In this document: positions 1 through 5,631 of the stretch, one piece after another | Numbering within the stretch: the stretch's first letter is position 1 | Layout of the letters: every line of letters begins with the position of its first letter | Source of the DNA: Clostridiales bacterium UBA7573 | GTDB lineage: Bacteria > Bacillota > Clostridia > Oscillospirales > CAG-272 | DNA: 12,842 nucleotides | Direction of reading: 5' to 3' | Assembly (NCBI GenBank): GCA_002477905.1 | Contig: DLLB01000065.1 | Span: 37,151-49,992 of the forward strand | Position numbers and translations under genes: made by a program | Notes under the pieces: generated by a model | Databases searched by the model: none | What the model was told of the DNA's origin: nothing | Seen by the model: only the letters and a program-made list of their open reading frames with translations

Positions 1-1024
1 CCCCGGACGTGTACCGTTGCAAACAGTTGTCGCTTTTTCTTCGTATAGGCGGGTATTCTCCGGTCTGAATCCAAGCGGGAAACCGTATGTTTTTATAAGC
101 GCGTCCGCCTGCTTCTTTGCGGTTAGTGTCGGTGCTTGCTCCTTTCGCAGTTCCAACCCCGCCGCCGTCACGCTGTTCCAGCCGTGAAAACCGAAGGATT
201 GTAGGACGATTGCCGAATAATCAGTGATTCGGTTGTTATGATCTCCCGTCATGGTCGGTGCAACCCGTCCGTTTCCGTTTCCTCGACCGTCAAAAAACGA
301 ATTGGCTTCTTTCAGCGCCTGCGTCAGAATTTCGTCCAGCGCCCGCCCTCTGCGCTCCGCTCGGCGCAAGATACCGTCGCACGCTGTCCGGCTTAAATAG
401 TATTTCTGCGGCACAATCACTTCCAAAACTTCCGACAAGGTAGATTCGCTTTCTTCGCTGGGGCACTCCCCAATATTGAGCGTCAAACAATCGCCAAGCG
501 GCGCAGATTGCCCCCCCTCGAACCATTCCTGCGCTTGCCCATTTTCCACTTGCAGGCATTGGAATATCGGTTTTTGTGATTTCTTCAAGCACGGTTTGAA
601 AATCGTGTCCATGATGACTAATGAATGCGCCGGGTACGTTCTCCCAAACAATGAAAGTTGGATACCTACCATGTGTTGCCTCCCTCATTTCGTAAATGAT
701 TCTGATTGCTTCGACGAAAAGCCCGCTGCGGGTCGTTTCGCCGTCGCCTTTGCTTGTATTCTTGATACCGGCCCGTTTACCTGCCACACTTAAATCCTGA
801 CACGGTGAACCGAATGTGATAATGTCCACAGGCGGCAAATCCGCCCCGTTGATTTTGGAAACATCCCCATAATGACGCATACCGGGAAAACGCTGTTTCG
901 TCAGGGCAACACACGCTGCGTCAACCTCTGCCGCCCATATTGGCGTTACTCCCGAAAGGACGGCGCAGAGAGGGAAACCTCCGATTCCGTCAAACAGACT
1001 TCCAAGCGTTATTCGTCTATCCAT
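1..1024 (-). pseudogene. DNA (cytosine-5) methyltransferase, frameshifted, 3' end outside window
   Basis: Transfers methyl from S-adenosylmethionine to cytosine in a specific DNA site. The first open frame (1024 to 290, 244 codons) shows family motifs in order: SAM loop SLFDGIGGF (residues 9-17), catalytic PCQ with Cys75, ENV at 128-130, and QRRKR at 189-193. The frame then turns to low-quality sequence (AGAGRNSDAG...) and stops at 290. The +1 frame takes over at about position 358 and stays open to base 1, reading RALDEILTQALKEANSFFDG, then TMTGDHNNRITDYSAIVL and FRPENTRLYEEKATT, which look like the usual C-terminal part of phage enzymes. One gene has therefore been split by an indel; the C-terminus lies beyond base 1. 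The start at 1024 follows GGGAGG with 7-nt spacing and overlaps the upstream rep-like gene by 16 bp. A genuine mutation or an assembly error are both possible. Family assignment is very secure; activity is doubtful. Confidence 0.9.
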
Positions 1025-1890
1025 TCTTCAACCTCCCACGGCGGCAAATCGCCTTTTCCTGCCGTTTTGTACATTACCACGGATAAATACCAATGACCGT
1101 TGTATTCGTTGTATCGCGCATATGTACGCACAAAACGATACCCCTTGAATTTCCGTTCCCAATATTCCCGATCGTCGGCGCGTAGTTTCACAAGGCGTTC
1201 CACGCCGTGCGCTGTGATTTTCCCGTCCCGTATTTGCGGCGGCTTCGGCGTGCGCAGATTCTTTGACCGGAGGATCTTCCTTTGCCCGTGCAAATCCTTT
1301 GTGATATATTTTGCGGCGGCTTCCGGCCCGAACCGTTCCGGTTGAAAACGGTCGGCATTGACGCGGGAGCGGGACGGCCACAAATCCTCCAATGCGTCGC
1401 GGTCAACCCCGCCCGTCATGAACAAGTGAAAGTGCCAGTTGCTCCGCCCCTTGTTTCTGCCGCTCTTGTATGTGACTTCCTCCAGCGCGCAATAATAGAC
1501 GAATGGCTGTTCCAGTTTCTTTTTTGCTTTTTTGTATGAATCGTTATCCGGATATTTCTTGCACAGTGCTGTGTAGCGTTTCAGTTCAGCCGCTCGTTTG
1601 GTCTTTACGCGGCGAATGTAGTTTGCAAAATCCCGTTTTGCTTCTTCCTCGCTTTGCGGTGCGTCCTCTGGTCTGTATGTTGGGTGCATAAGAATGTCGC
1701 CTGTGTCAAAATTTTCATTGATAAGCCGCACGGCCTTTTTTACGGCTTGATTATGGTTGTAACGTGCCTGTGCTTCTGTTGTCGGCGCTGTTTTCGGTTT
1801 CCTCGTCGGCATTCGCCGGCCGTCTGAAAACACGGGATAAAAGTCTATTTCAAGCAGGCGACCGCTTCTTGTCCGTTTTTCTCGCTGCAT
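1009..1890 (-). CDS. HUH-type replication (rolling-circle Rep-like) protein
   Basis: Predicted single-strand DNA nickase of the HUH superfamily (the phage/plasmid Rep class related to filamentous-phage gene II), 293 aa. Seen in the sequence: a motif-1-like stretch DILMHPTYRPED (65-76); the metal-binding HUH motif as HFH within NWHFHLFM (152-158); and the nicking motif AAKYITKD (193-199), with Tyr195 as the likely nucleophile and Lys198 beside it. The N-terminal 50 residues and the segment 80-125 are strongly basic. The start at 1890 follows GGGAGG with 5-nt spacing, 12 bp after the preceding RepA-like gene, and the end overlaps the cytosine methyltransferase gene. Context points to replication or transfer initiation of the element. 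It could alternatively act in mobilisation, but no relaxase partners are visible. Family fairly sure, role inferred. Confidence 0.8.
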   Translation of the reverse strand: MQREKRTRSGRLLEIDFYPVFSDGRRMPTRKPKTAPTTEAQARYNHNQAVKKAVRLINENFDTGDILMHPTYRPEDAPQSEEEAKRDFANYIRRVKTKRAAELKRYTALCKKYPDNDSYKKAKKKLEQPFVYYCALEEVTYKSGRNKGRSNWHFHLFMTGGVDRDALEDLWPSRSRVNADRFQPERFGPEAAAKYITKDLHGQRKILRSKNLRTPKPPQIRDGKITAHGVERLVKLRADDREYWERKFKGYRFVRTYARYNEYNGHWYLSVVMYKTAGKGDLPPWEVEEWIDE

Positions 1891-1902
1891 ATCCGCCTCC
1901 CG

Positions 1903-2343
1903 TTATCCGTGGCGGTGTGTCGGGAATTCCGGAAAATCTGTCCGAAAATCGTTGACATTCCCGCTTTCGTATTCAAAAACCACGTTGTAAAGAGCCGTCC
2001 GAATGTATGTCTTTTTGAACTTGACGGTATAGGTCGCCGCTTCAAAATTCTGTATCACCCTGCGGATGTGATCTTCCGTCAATAGCAAGTACACTTCCTG
2101 CACCAAAGACGCGGGCAGTTTCTGACCGTTGATTTGCACCTCCGCCAGCGGCGGCAGTTTGTACATCTCTGCGATTATCAGAAAAAGTTCATTTACCTGA
2201 TCCCAATCCTCGCGGAAAAAGCATTCAATGTTGATCTGATCCCGCACAGCTTGCAGAACCTCATAAAATGAACCCGACGGGACTTGACTTTGACTGCGAC
2301 CTGACTTCTGTTCGGAAGAAAAAATTGCATTTGTTTGTGTCAT
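1903..2343 (-). CDS. RepA-like initiator C-terminal domain protein (DUF6017-like)
   Basis: 146-aa protein beginning MTQTNAIF. An upstream in-frame ATG at 2418 exists, but the start at 2343 is the one with a Shine-Dalgarno (AAGGAG, about 10 nt). After a short Ser/Gln-rich leader (8-25), residues about 28-128 read as a compact helical domain: VRDQINIECFF, then VNELFLIIAEMY, INGQKLPASLVQEVY, LTEDHIRRVIQNF and KKTYIRTALYNVVFEY. From memory this order matches the domain at the C-terminus of RepA-type initiators of clostridial plasmids and integrative elements (DUF6017), here without the usual N-terminal DNA-binding part. It sits directly before the HUH Rep gene and after the antisense RNA unit, which fits a replication role. 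The family call rests on pattern recognition only; function unproven. Confidence 0.55.
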   Translation of the reverse strand: MTQTNAIFSSEQKSGRSQSQVPSGSFYEVLQAVRDQINIECFFREDWDQVNELFLIIAEMYKLPPLAEVQINGQKLPASLVQEVYLLLTEDHIRRVIQNFEAATYTVKFKKTYIRTALYNVVFEYESGNVNDFRTDFPEFPTHRHG

Positions 2344-2416
2344 TGTTTCAGCACTCCTTGAAAAATCTGTTTTGCCTTGCTTTCGTCGTTGAAATACTAT
2401 ACAATACAAGGCCGAC

Positions 2417-2438
2417 AAGCGGGCAAAATATCCCGCTT
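2417..2438. repeat. Inverted repeat AAGCGGG-N8-CCCGCTT
   Basis: Perfect 7-bp arms around an 8-bp AT-rich centre, about 75 bp ahead of the RepA-like start and 6 bp before the -35 of the antisense promoter. Neither strand has a T-run after it, so it is not a terminator. It may be an operator or an mRNA leader hairpin. Confidence 0.5.
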
Positions 2439-2443
2439 CTGTC

Positions 2444-2472
2444 TTGACTTTTCACCGCTGTTGTGCTACAAT
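2444..2472 (+). promoter_or_regulatory. Strong sigma-A-type promoter, antisense to the operon
   Basis: TTGACT at 2444-2449, a 17-bp spacer, and TACAAT at 2467-2472. Expected start of transcription is about 2479. It faces against the surrounding minus-strand operon. Confidence 0.8.
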
Positions 2473-2495
2473 ATAAATGTGTTCAGCACAAGCGG
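2455..2495. promoter_or_regulatory. Dyad over the antisense promoter, probable operator
   Basis: CCGC-TG-TTGTGCT (2455-2467) is mirrored by AGCACAA-GCGG (2485-2495). The arms pair over 11 bp with one 2-base bulge, separated by 17 bp. The dyad spans the -10 box and start site of the plus-strand promoter, where a repressor would block it. The protein is unknown; the small HTH or Myb-like proteins of the operon are candidates. Confidence 0.5.
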
Positions 2496-2548
2496 CAACA
2501 GCCGTTTCCCTCTGACCCGTCCGCCGTTATCGGACGGGTTGTTTTTTT
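2479..2548 (+). ncRNA. Predicted ~70-nt antisense small RNA
   Basis: The transcript is bounded by the promoter at 2444-2472 and the intrinsic terminator at 2515-2548. It would fold as a 5' hairpin (AGCGGC-AACA-GCCGTT, 2491-2506), a single-stranded linker rich in U and C (TTTCCCTCTG, 2505-2514) and the terminator hairpin. No reading frame with a ribosome site fits; a 12-codon frame from 2477 would begin at or before the start of the RNA. It is fully complementary to the operon mRNA upstream of the RepA-like gene, recalling counter-transcribed RNAs that control plasmid rep genes. This is inferred from the signals; no RNA evidence is available. Confidence 0.55.
2515..2548 (+). terminator. Intrinsic terminator of the antisense RNA
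   Basis: ACCCGTCCG (2515-2523), 7-nt loop, CGGACGGGT (2531-2539): nine perfect GC-rich pairs, then TG and seven T (2542-2548). The minus strand has no T-run, so it acts only on plus-strand transcripts. Confidence 0.85.
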
Positions 2549-2591
2549 GTGATTTAGCGTTCTTTCTGCCATCCTGATTCCGGTTGATTTA

Positions 2592-2735
2592 CTATCTGCC
2601 GTATTTGTCACGCCCCTGACCGCTGAAATCACAGATTCCGTCGTCAACGGCGTTTCTGCGGATTTCACAATCTGCGCCAAGCATGAGTGCAAACACATTG
2701 AAAAACGCCTTGACTGCCGCAAGCAATTTTTTCAT
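2592..2735 (-). CDS. 47-aa phage-type micro-protein
   Basis: Reads MKKLLAAVKAFFNVFALMLG, then a charged tail with GADCEIRRNAVDDGICDFSGQ and GRDKYGR. The start at 2735 forms an ATGA overlap with the stop of the preceding 83-aa gene and has a good ribosome site (AAGGGAG, 8 nt), so translation is probably coupled. The N-terminal half is basic and hydrophobic (amphipathic or membrane-associating); the C-terminal half has two cysteines (23 and 34) and ends with GRDKYGR. I recall similar tiny proteins beside replication genes in clostridial phages, but no function is known to me. A longer overlapping minus-strand frame here lacks a ribosome site and is rejected. Confidence 0.7.
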   Translation of the reverse strand: MKKLLAAVKAFFNVFALMLGADCEIRRNAVDDGICDFSGQGRDKYGR

Positions 2736-2983
2736 TTCTGTTTCTCCCTTGCTATGTACCGTTTTGCGGCTTTCCTCTCGTATGCCGCATTCCTGATAAT
2801 CAGCCGATATTCAAGAATGCGCGGCTGTGTGCAATCGCCGTCCTTATAGTAGATACAGGGCGGTATTCTTTTTTTATCTGCACATAGTGGCGTGCCATCG
2901 CACCCGTGGTCGAAATCCGGGCAGTGTTCCTTCATTGCCTTTTTGTAGTTTGTAAATTGTGAACTTGTCATCAGTTCGATCAT
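2732..2983 (-). CDS. Cys-rich 83-aa hypothetical protein
   Basis: Not recognised. The first 55 residues contain five cysteines (21, 28, 34, 43, 51) with His20, His26 and several Asp, in a short CxPDFDHGCDGTPLC-type layout suggesting a bound metal. The C-terminal 28 residues are a basic helix (RNAAYERKAAKRYIAREKQK). The start at 2983 has AAAGGG at 7 nt; an in-frame ATG four codons later is less well placed. It lies 12 bp after the Myb-like gene and overlaps the 47-aa gene by 4 bp. A small nucleic-acid-binding or adaptor protein would fit, but that is inference. Confidence 0.7.
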   Translation of the reverse strand: MIELMTSSQFTNYKKAMKEHCPDFDHGCDGTPLCADKKRIPPCIYYKDGDCTQPRILEYRLIIRNAAYERKAAKRYIAREKQK

Positions 2984-2995
2984 GTTCTATCCCTT

Positions 2996-3469
2996 TCAAA
3001 TAAAAGTCTTTTGCCGCATTGCCATATGACGGATTTCCGCCTCCACGCTCTGCGTTGCTTTTTCAATGTCTGTTTGCGGCGTGCCTGCCGTTCGTATAAG
3101 GGACACCAGCATTGCCGCCGCTCCCGCAATGCGGTTCGCCTGTGATTCCGCAACCGTGGCACGGTGCTTTGCGTTGCTCTCCCTCTCGGCTGCGCCTTGC
3201 ATTCTGCTGTATTCTTCGGCGGTCATAGTGACAGCAACGGTTACGGTGTCCGGCTTTCTCCCTGCTCCCTGAAGTTTGAACAGATGATTTCGCACCGCGT
3301 CCTGCGTGCGGTTCAGTTCCTCCGCAATCTGCGGAATGGTTCTGCGCTCCGCCTGATACAGGCGAAGGAGGGCGGTTTCTTCCTCTTGCGTCCACCGCAG
3401 ATTTGAAACCGTGGGCGGTTTCTGCACTTCAAATTCAAAGCCGCACTGCGGACACTTTGCTTTGCACAT
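2996..3469 (-). CDS. Zinc-knuckle plus Myb-like HTH DNA-binding protein
   Basis: 157 aa from MCKAKCPQCGFEF. The start at 3469 is chosen because GGGAGG lies 7 nt upstream and the preceding gene stops 2 bp before it; a frame extending further upstream overlaps that gene. Domains: a short Cys cluster (Cys2, 6, 9); a Myb/SANT-like helix-turn-helix at about 24-66 (LRWTQEEETALLRLYQAERR, then IPQIAEELNRTQDAVRNHLF) with the conserved early Trp26; then a long helical, Ala/Glu-rich C-terminal region (about 82-157) with MTAEEYSRMQGAAERES, perhaps for oligomerisation. Probably binds element DNA as a regulator or replication accessory protein. Domain call good; target unknown. Confidence 0.75.
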   Translation of the reverse strand: MCKAKCPQCGFEFEVQKPPTVSNLRWTQEEETALLRLYQAERRTIPQIAEELNRTQDAVRNHLFKLQGAGRKPDTVTVAVTMTAEEYSRMQGAAERESNAKHRATVAESQANRIAGAAAMLVSLIRTAGTPQTDIEKATQSVEAEIRHMAMRQKTFI

Positions 3470-3471
3470 AT

Positions 3472-3708
3472 TCAATCCTCCCATAACGGAATGATATTCA
3501 AACAGGCGATTTTGATCGGGCATTCTCCGCATTTACCCAACCGCCCCCGCCGCTCGGCACAATAGTTTTTAATGTTTCTGATACTTTCCCGAAGTTCTTC
3601 GGCGTGTGGCGCTTCATTCTGGCTTGCCACTTTGTAACAGTGGCGGCAGATATGAACACCTTCAGGAATTTCCCGACCGCAACACACGCAACGATCAACA
3701 TCTGTCAT
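3472..3708 (-). CDS. Small double-CxxC zinc-ribbon protein
   Basis: 78 aa from MTDVDRCVCCG. The start at 3708 has an excellent AAGGAGG at 6 nt; the longer frame from 3768 runs back through the intergenic gap and is rejected. Zinc ribbon: Cys7-x2-Cys10 and Cys21-x2-Cys24 (CVCCGREIPEGVHICRHC). A second cluster (Cys50, Cys60-x2-Cys63, Cys69: KCGECPIKIAC) lies near the C-terminus, so two metal sites are possible. A short hairpin abuts its ribosome site. Typical of small phage zinc-finger proteins of unknown role. Confidence 0.72.
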   Translation of the reverse strand: MTDVDRCVCCGREIPEGVHICRHCYKVASQNEAPHAEELRESIRNIKNYCAERRGRLGKCGECPIKIACLNIIPLWED

Positions 3709-3720
3709 TGTCCGCCTCCT

Positions 3721-3740
3721 TTGCTTCATCTCCGAAGCAA
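3721..3740 (-). promoter_or_regulatory. Hairpin next to a ribosome binding site
   Basis: On the mRNA strand TTGCTTC-GGAGAT-GAAGCAA (7 perfect pairs, 6-nt loop) ends exactly where the AGGAGG of the 78-aa gene begins. The loop itself contains GGAG. It could modulate ribosome access or mark an RNA-processing site. No T-run, so not a terminator. Confidence 0.4.
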
Positions 3741-3783
3741 TCCCACCCCGTGCGGGCTGTACGGGCAAACAGTTTTATAATTC

Positions 3784-3978
3784 TCAATGATCATCATGTG
3801 CCTCCCGATGACTGTCATCAAAGCGAATTTTCAAAACTTGCGTACAGTCTCCGTATTCTGTACGGATTACCACTTCGTGCGGATAGTGCTTGTCCGAAAT
3901 CAGATGTTCCCGCAGATTCTGCGAAAACGTGTTTATGATTCTTTGGTACACTTCCTGCCTGATTCCTGTTTCCGGCAT
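3784..3978 (-). CDS. 64-aa hypothetical protein
   Basis: Not recognised. Starts MPETGIRQEVYQRIINTFSQ and ends with an acidic and His-rich tail (DDSHREAHDDH). Residues about 35-53 look like a beta-hairpin (HEVVIRTEYGDCTQVLKIRF). The start at 3978 has AGGAGG at 7 nt and lies 12 bp after the PAPS-reductase-like gene, supporting translation. The spacing to the next gene (75 bp) is the second-largest in the operon. No function is proposed. Confidence 0.65.
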   Translation of the reverse strand: MPETGIRQEVYQRIINTFSQNLREHLISDKHYPHEVVIRTEYGDCTQVLKIRFDDSHREAHDDH

Positions 3979-3990
3979 TTTCAGACCTCC

Positions 3991-5157
3991 TTAATAGTGC
4001 TTTGCGCCTGCGTCAAGTGTAACTAATGGATTTGTTTCCGGTGTCCAGCTAACACCAATATAATCAAGGACACGCGCCCAGCCGAAAAGCGTTCCTTCCT
4101 CGTCTTTACAACATCGGAACATAAGATAATCCCATTCTTTGGGGTTTGTTTGATAAAGGTAATCAAAACGGTTCGGACGCTTTTCAAGATGAATCCCAAA
4201 GCCGCACATGGAACAGCCTGTCCTTTGCGCCCTTGTGGTGTACAAATTTCCGTTTTCGTCCGTTGCTATTGTTCCATATGCTTCCGGAATAATGGTATCA
4301 ATTTCAACTTCTCCGAATTCACGCCAATGTGCATGATAGTATTCATCCATTTCAAGCGCCAGCTTGAGAATGTCTTGCCGTCCGAAGATGGCAAACGGTG
4401 CGCTTCTCTGTGTCCCCTCTGTCCAATAATTACATCCGTTCACCATTAAAGCCTTTGCACGTCGTCCGCCCTCGGAAGCCATAAGACCGACGAAGGGAAC
4501 GCTATTATGCTCTTTTGCCCAAAGGTCGCATGGACGTTCTTTCAGGTAGTAACAGCATTTTGCAGAAACTTTGAAGTTCGGCTTTTGATAGTTCACGCCC
4601 TCATTCTCGTTTTCATAACCGCCGAATTTTTCCAGCCATTTTTTCGATAGTTTCATTCTCGAATTTTTTCGATTGCCGCCATATGCTCCGGTTTCTCCTG
4701 TGATAATCGCATGTCGCACCGTTGCATTGTTTTCAGTCGGATTCTGTAACAGTTCGATCTTTGCGGCGATTTCTTTTGACAAAACAGGAAAACCGAATTC
4801 CTGAATGACTGCCGATTTTGTCCACGGCTTTCCATTCTCGCGTTTGATCGGGCTAACAGATATAACCCCCAACGCCTTATGTACCGCCTGATTCCCGCGA
4901 TCTTCAAGGTACGACGCGGACACGCCGGGGCAGTAAATTCCGATGGAATGTAGAAACAAAAACAACGTGATACTGTCCAACCCGCCAACCGATACATGAT
5001 AATTTTTGTCGTGTTCATCACACATTCCAACGAATTCCCGCGCGCGAATTGCAGCATACTTTTTCTTGAACTCGTATGATTGTTGTTGCTTCACCATAAA
5101 TGCGGCACGCTTTACATCCGCACCGATTCGTTTATTTCTTTCGATAATAGATTCCAT
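3991..5157 (-). CDS. PAPS-reductase-like PP-loop ATP pyrophosphatase family protein (phage type)
   Basis: 388 aa from MESIIERNKR. The start at 5157 has AAAGGA about 9-10 nt upstream; the two earlier in-frame ATGs have no ribosome site. The PP-loop lies at 55-62 (VSVGGLDS): the usual SGGKDS has Val for the first Ser and Leu for Lys, while GG and DS remain. Further family marks: Cys201-Cys202 and Cys210 (KCCYYLKERPCDLWAKEH), GLMASEGGRRAKA (224-236), RSAPFAIFGRQDIL (251-264) and a C-terminal pair TGCSMCGFGIHLEKRPNRFD (Cys315, Cys318), which could hold a metal or iron-sulfur centre. In host enzymes the fold activates sulfate or other acids with ATP; phage members are of unknown substrate. Its place between methyltransferase genes hints at nucleic-acid modification, which is inference. 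Family call good. Confidence 0.8.
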   Translation of the reverse strand: MESIIERNKRIGADVKRAAFMVKQQQSYEFKKKYAAIRAREFVGMCDEHDKNYHVSVGGLDSITLFLFLHSIGIYCPGVSASYLEDRGNQAVHKALGVISVSPIKRENGKPWTKSAVIQEFGFPVLSKEIAAKIELLQNPTENNATVRHAIITGETGAYGGNRKNSRMKLSKKWLEKFGGYENENEGVNYQKPNFKVSAKCCYYLKERPCDLWAKEHNSVPFVGLMASEGGRRAKALMVNGCNYWTEGTQRSAPFAIFGRQDILKLALEMDEYYHAHWREFGEVEIDTIIPEAYGTIATDENGNLYTTRAQRTGCSMCGFGIHLEKRPNRFDYLYQTNPKEWDYLMFRCCKDEEGTLFGWARVLDYIGVSWTPETNPLVTLDAGAKHY

Positions 5158-5161
5158 TGAT

Positions 5162-5631
5162 TCAATTCCTTTCATCTGTATGATTATAAATAACAACCAT
5201 TGAGGGAAACGGTGCAGGCATAGCCCGTCCGCTTTTGTCTCTTTGCGGATTGCCGTTCTCGTCCGTAAATGTCAGCCGTCCACGTACAAAACGAATTTCC
5301 GCTTTTCCGTATATGTAGTCATGGAAAAAGGCGGTGTCCGTCCTTGCCGGAATCAGTAAAACGATCGTTTGCCCGCGCTGCGCTTCGGCATAAGCCTTTT
5401 GAACCCACTTCCGAATTTCACGTCCATACGGTGGATTGCAGAACACCGCCCCCCACCATTCCAAGATTGCGCCAACCCGTCCGTTTCGGGCGTGAAAAAA
5501 TTTGCGCACTTTGCGGAACGCTCTGTTGCTGCTACGTCAAGGGTAAAGTGAAATTCAGCATTCAGTTCATCAAAGAAGTCCTGCGGTGTACACCAATTCA
5601 TGTTTTGACTACTCAACAGGGCGGCGTTCAT
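5162..5631 (-). pseudogene. Phage N6-adenine DNA methyltransferase (Dam-type), frameshifted
   Basis: Two overlapping frames make one ~155-aa enzyme. The first (from 5631) gives MNWCTPQDFFDELNAEF, LDVAATERSAKCANFFTPE and DGLAQSWNGG, the N-terminal pattern of phage Dam methylases. The second (to 5162) gives AVFCNPPYGREIRKWVQKAY with the catalytic NPPY, IVLLIPARTDTAFFHDYIY and the C-terminal FVRGRLTFTDENGNP. The switch lies in six consecutive G on the coding strand (5449-5454). One extra G or two fewer would restore a single frame, as would a -1 ribosomal or transcriptional slip there. The start at 5631 has GGAGG at 7 nt and an ATGA overlap with the HTH gene; the stop is 4 bp before the PAPS-reductase-like start. 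Would methylate adenine in element or host DNA. Family sure; functional state open. Confidence 0.88.
5449..5454. repeat. Homopolymer G6/C6 at the adenine methyltransferase frameshift
   Basis: Six C on the plus strand, six G in the gene, exactly where the reading frame must change from NGGG to AVFCNPPY. Possible sequencing error, mutation, phase-variation tract or slippage site. Confidence 0.8.

Larger units (their letters stand above)
2344..2591. other. Intergenic control region between two operon genes
   Basis: This 248-bp gap is the only long one inside the minus-strand operon. On the plus strand it carries a complete promoter and terminator (separate entries), plus dyads at 2417-2438 and 2455-2495. 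On the minus strand the leader of the RepA-like gene runs through it. A possible minus-strand -10 (TATAGT, near 2395-2401) has no convincing -35. I see no coding capacity with a ribosome site here. Confidence 0.6.

Noticed and set aside
2477..2515. 12-codon peptide from the antisense transcript
   Set aside because: The ATG lies at or before the predicted transcription start and has no ribosome site; a non-coding RNA is the simpler reading.
2483..2722. 79-aa minus-strand open frame
   Set aside because: No ribosome site, and it overlaps out of frame the better-supported 47-aa gene with its ATGA coupling; it also crosses the antisense terminator.
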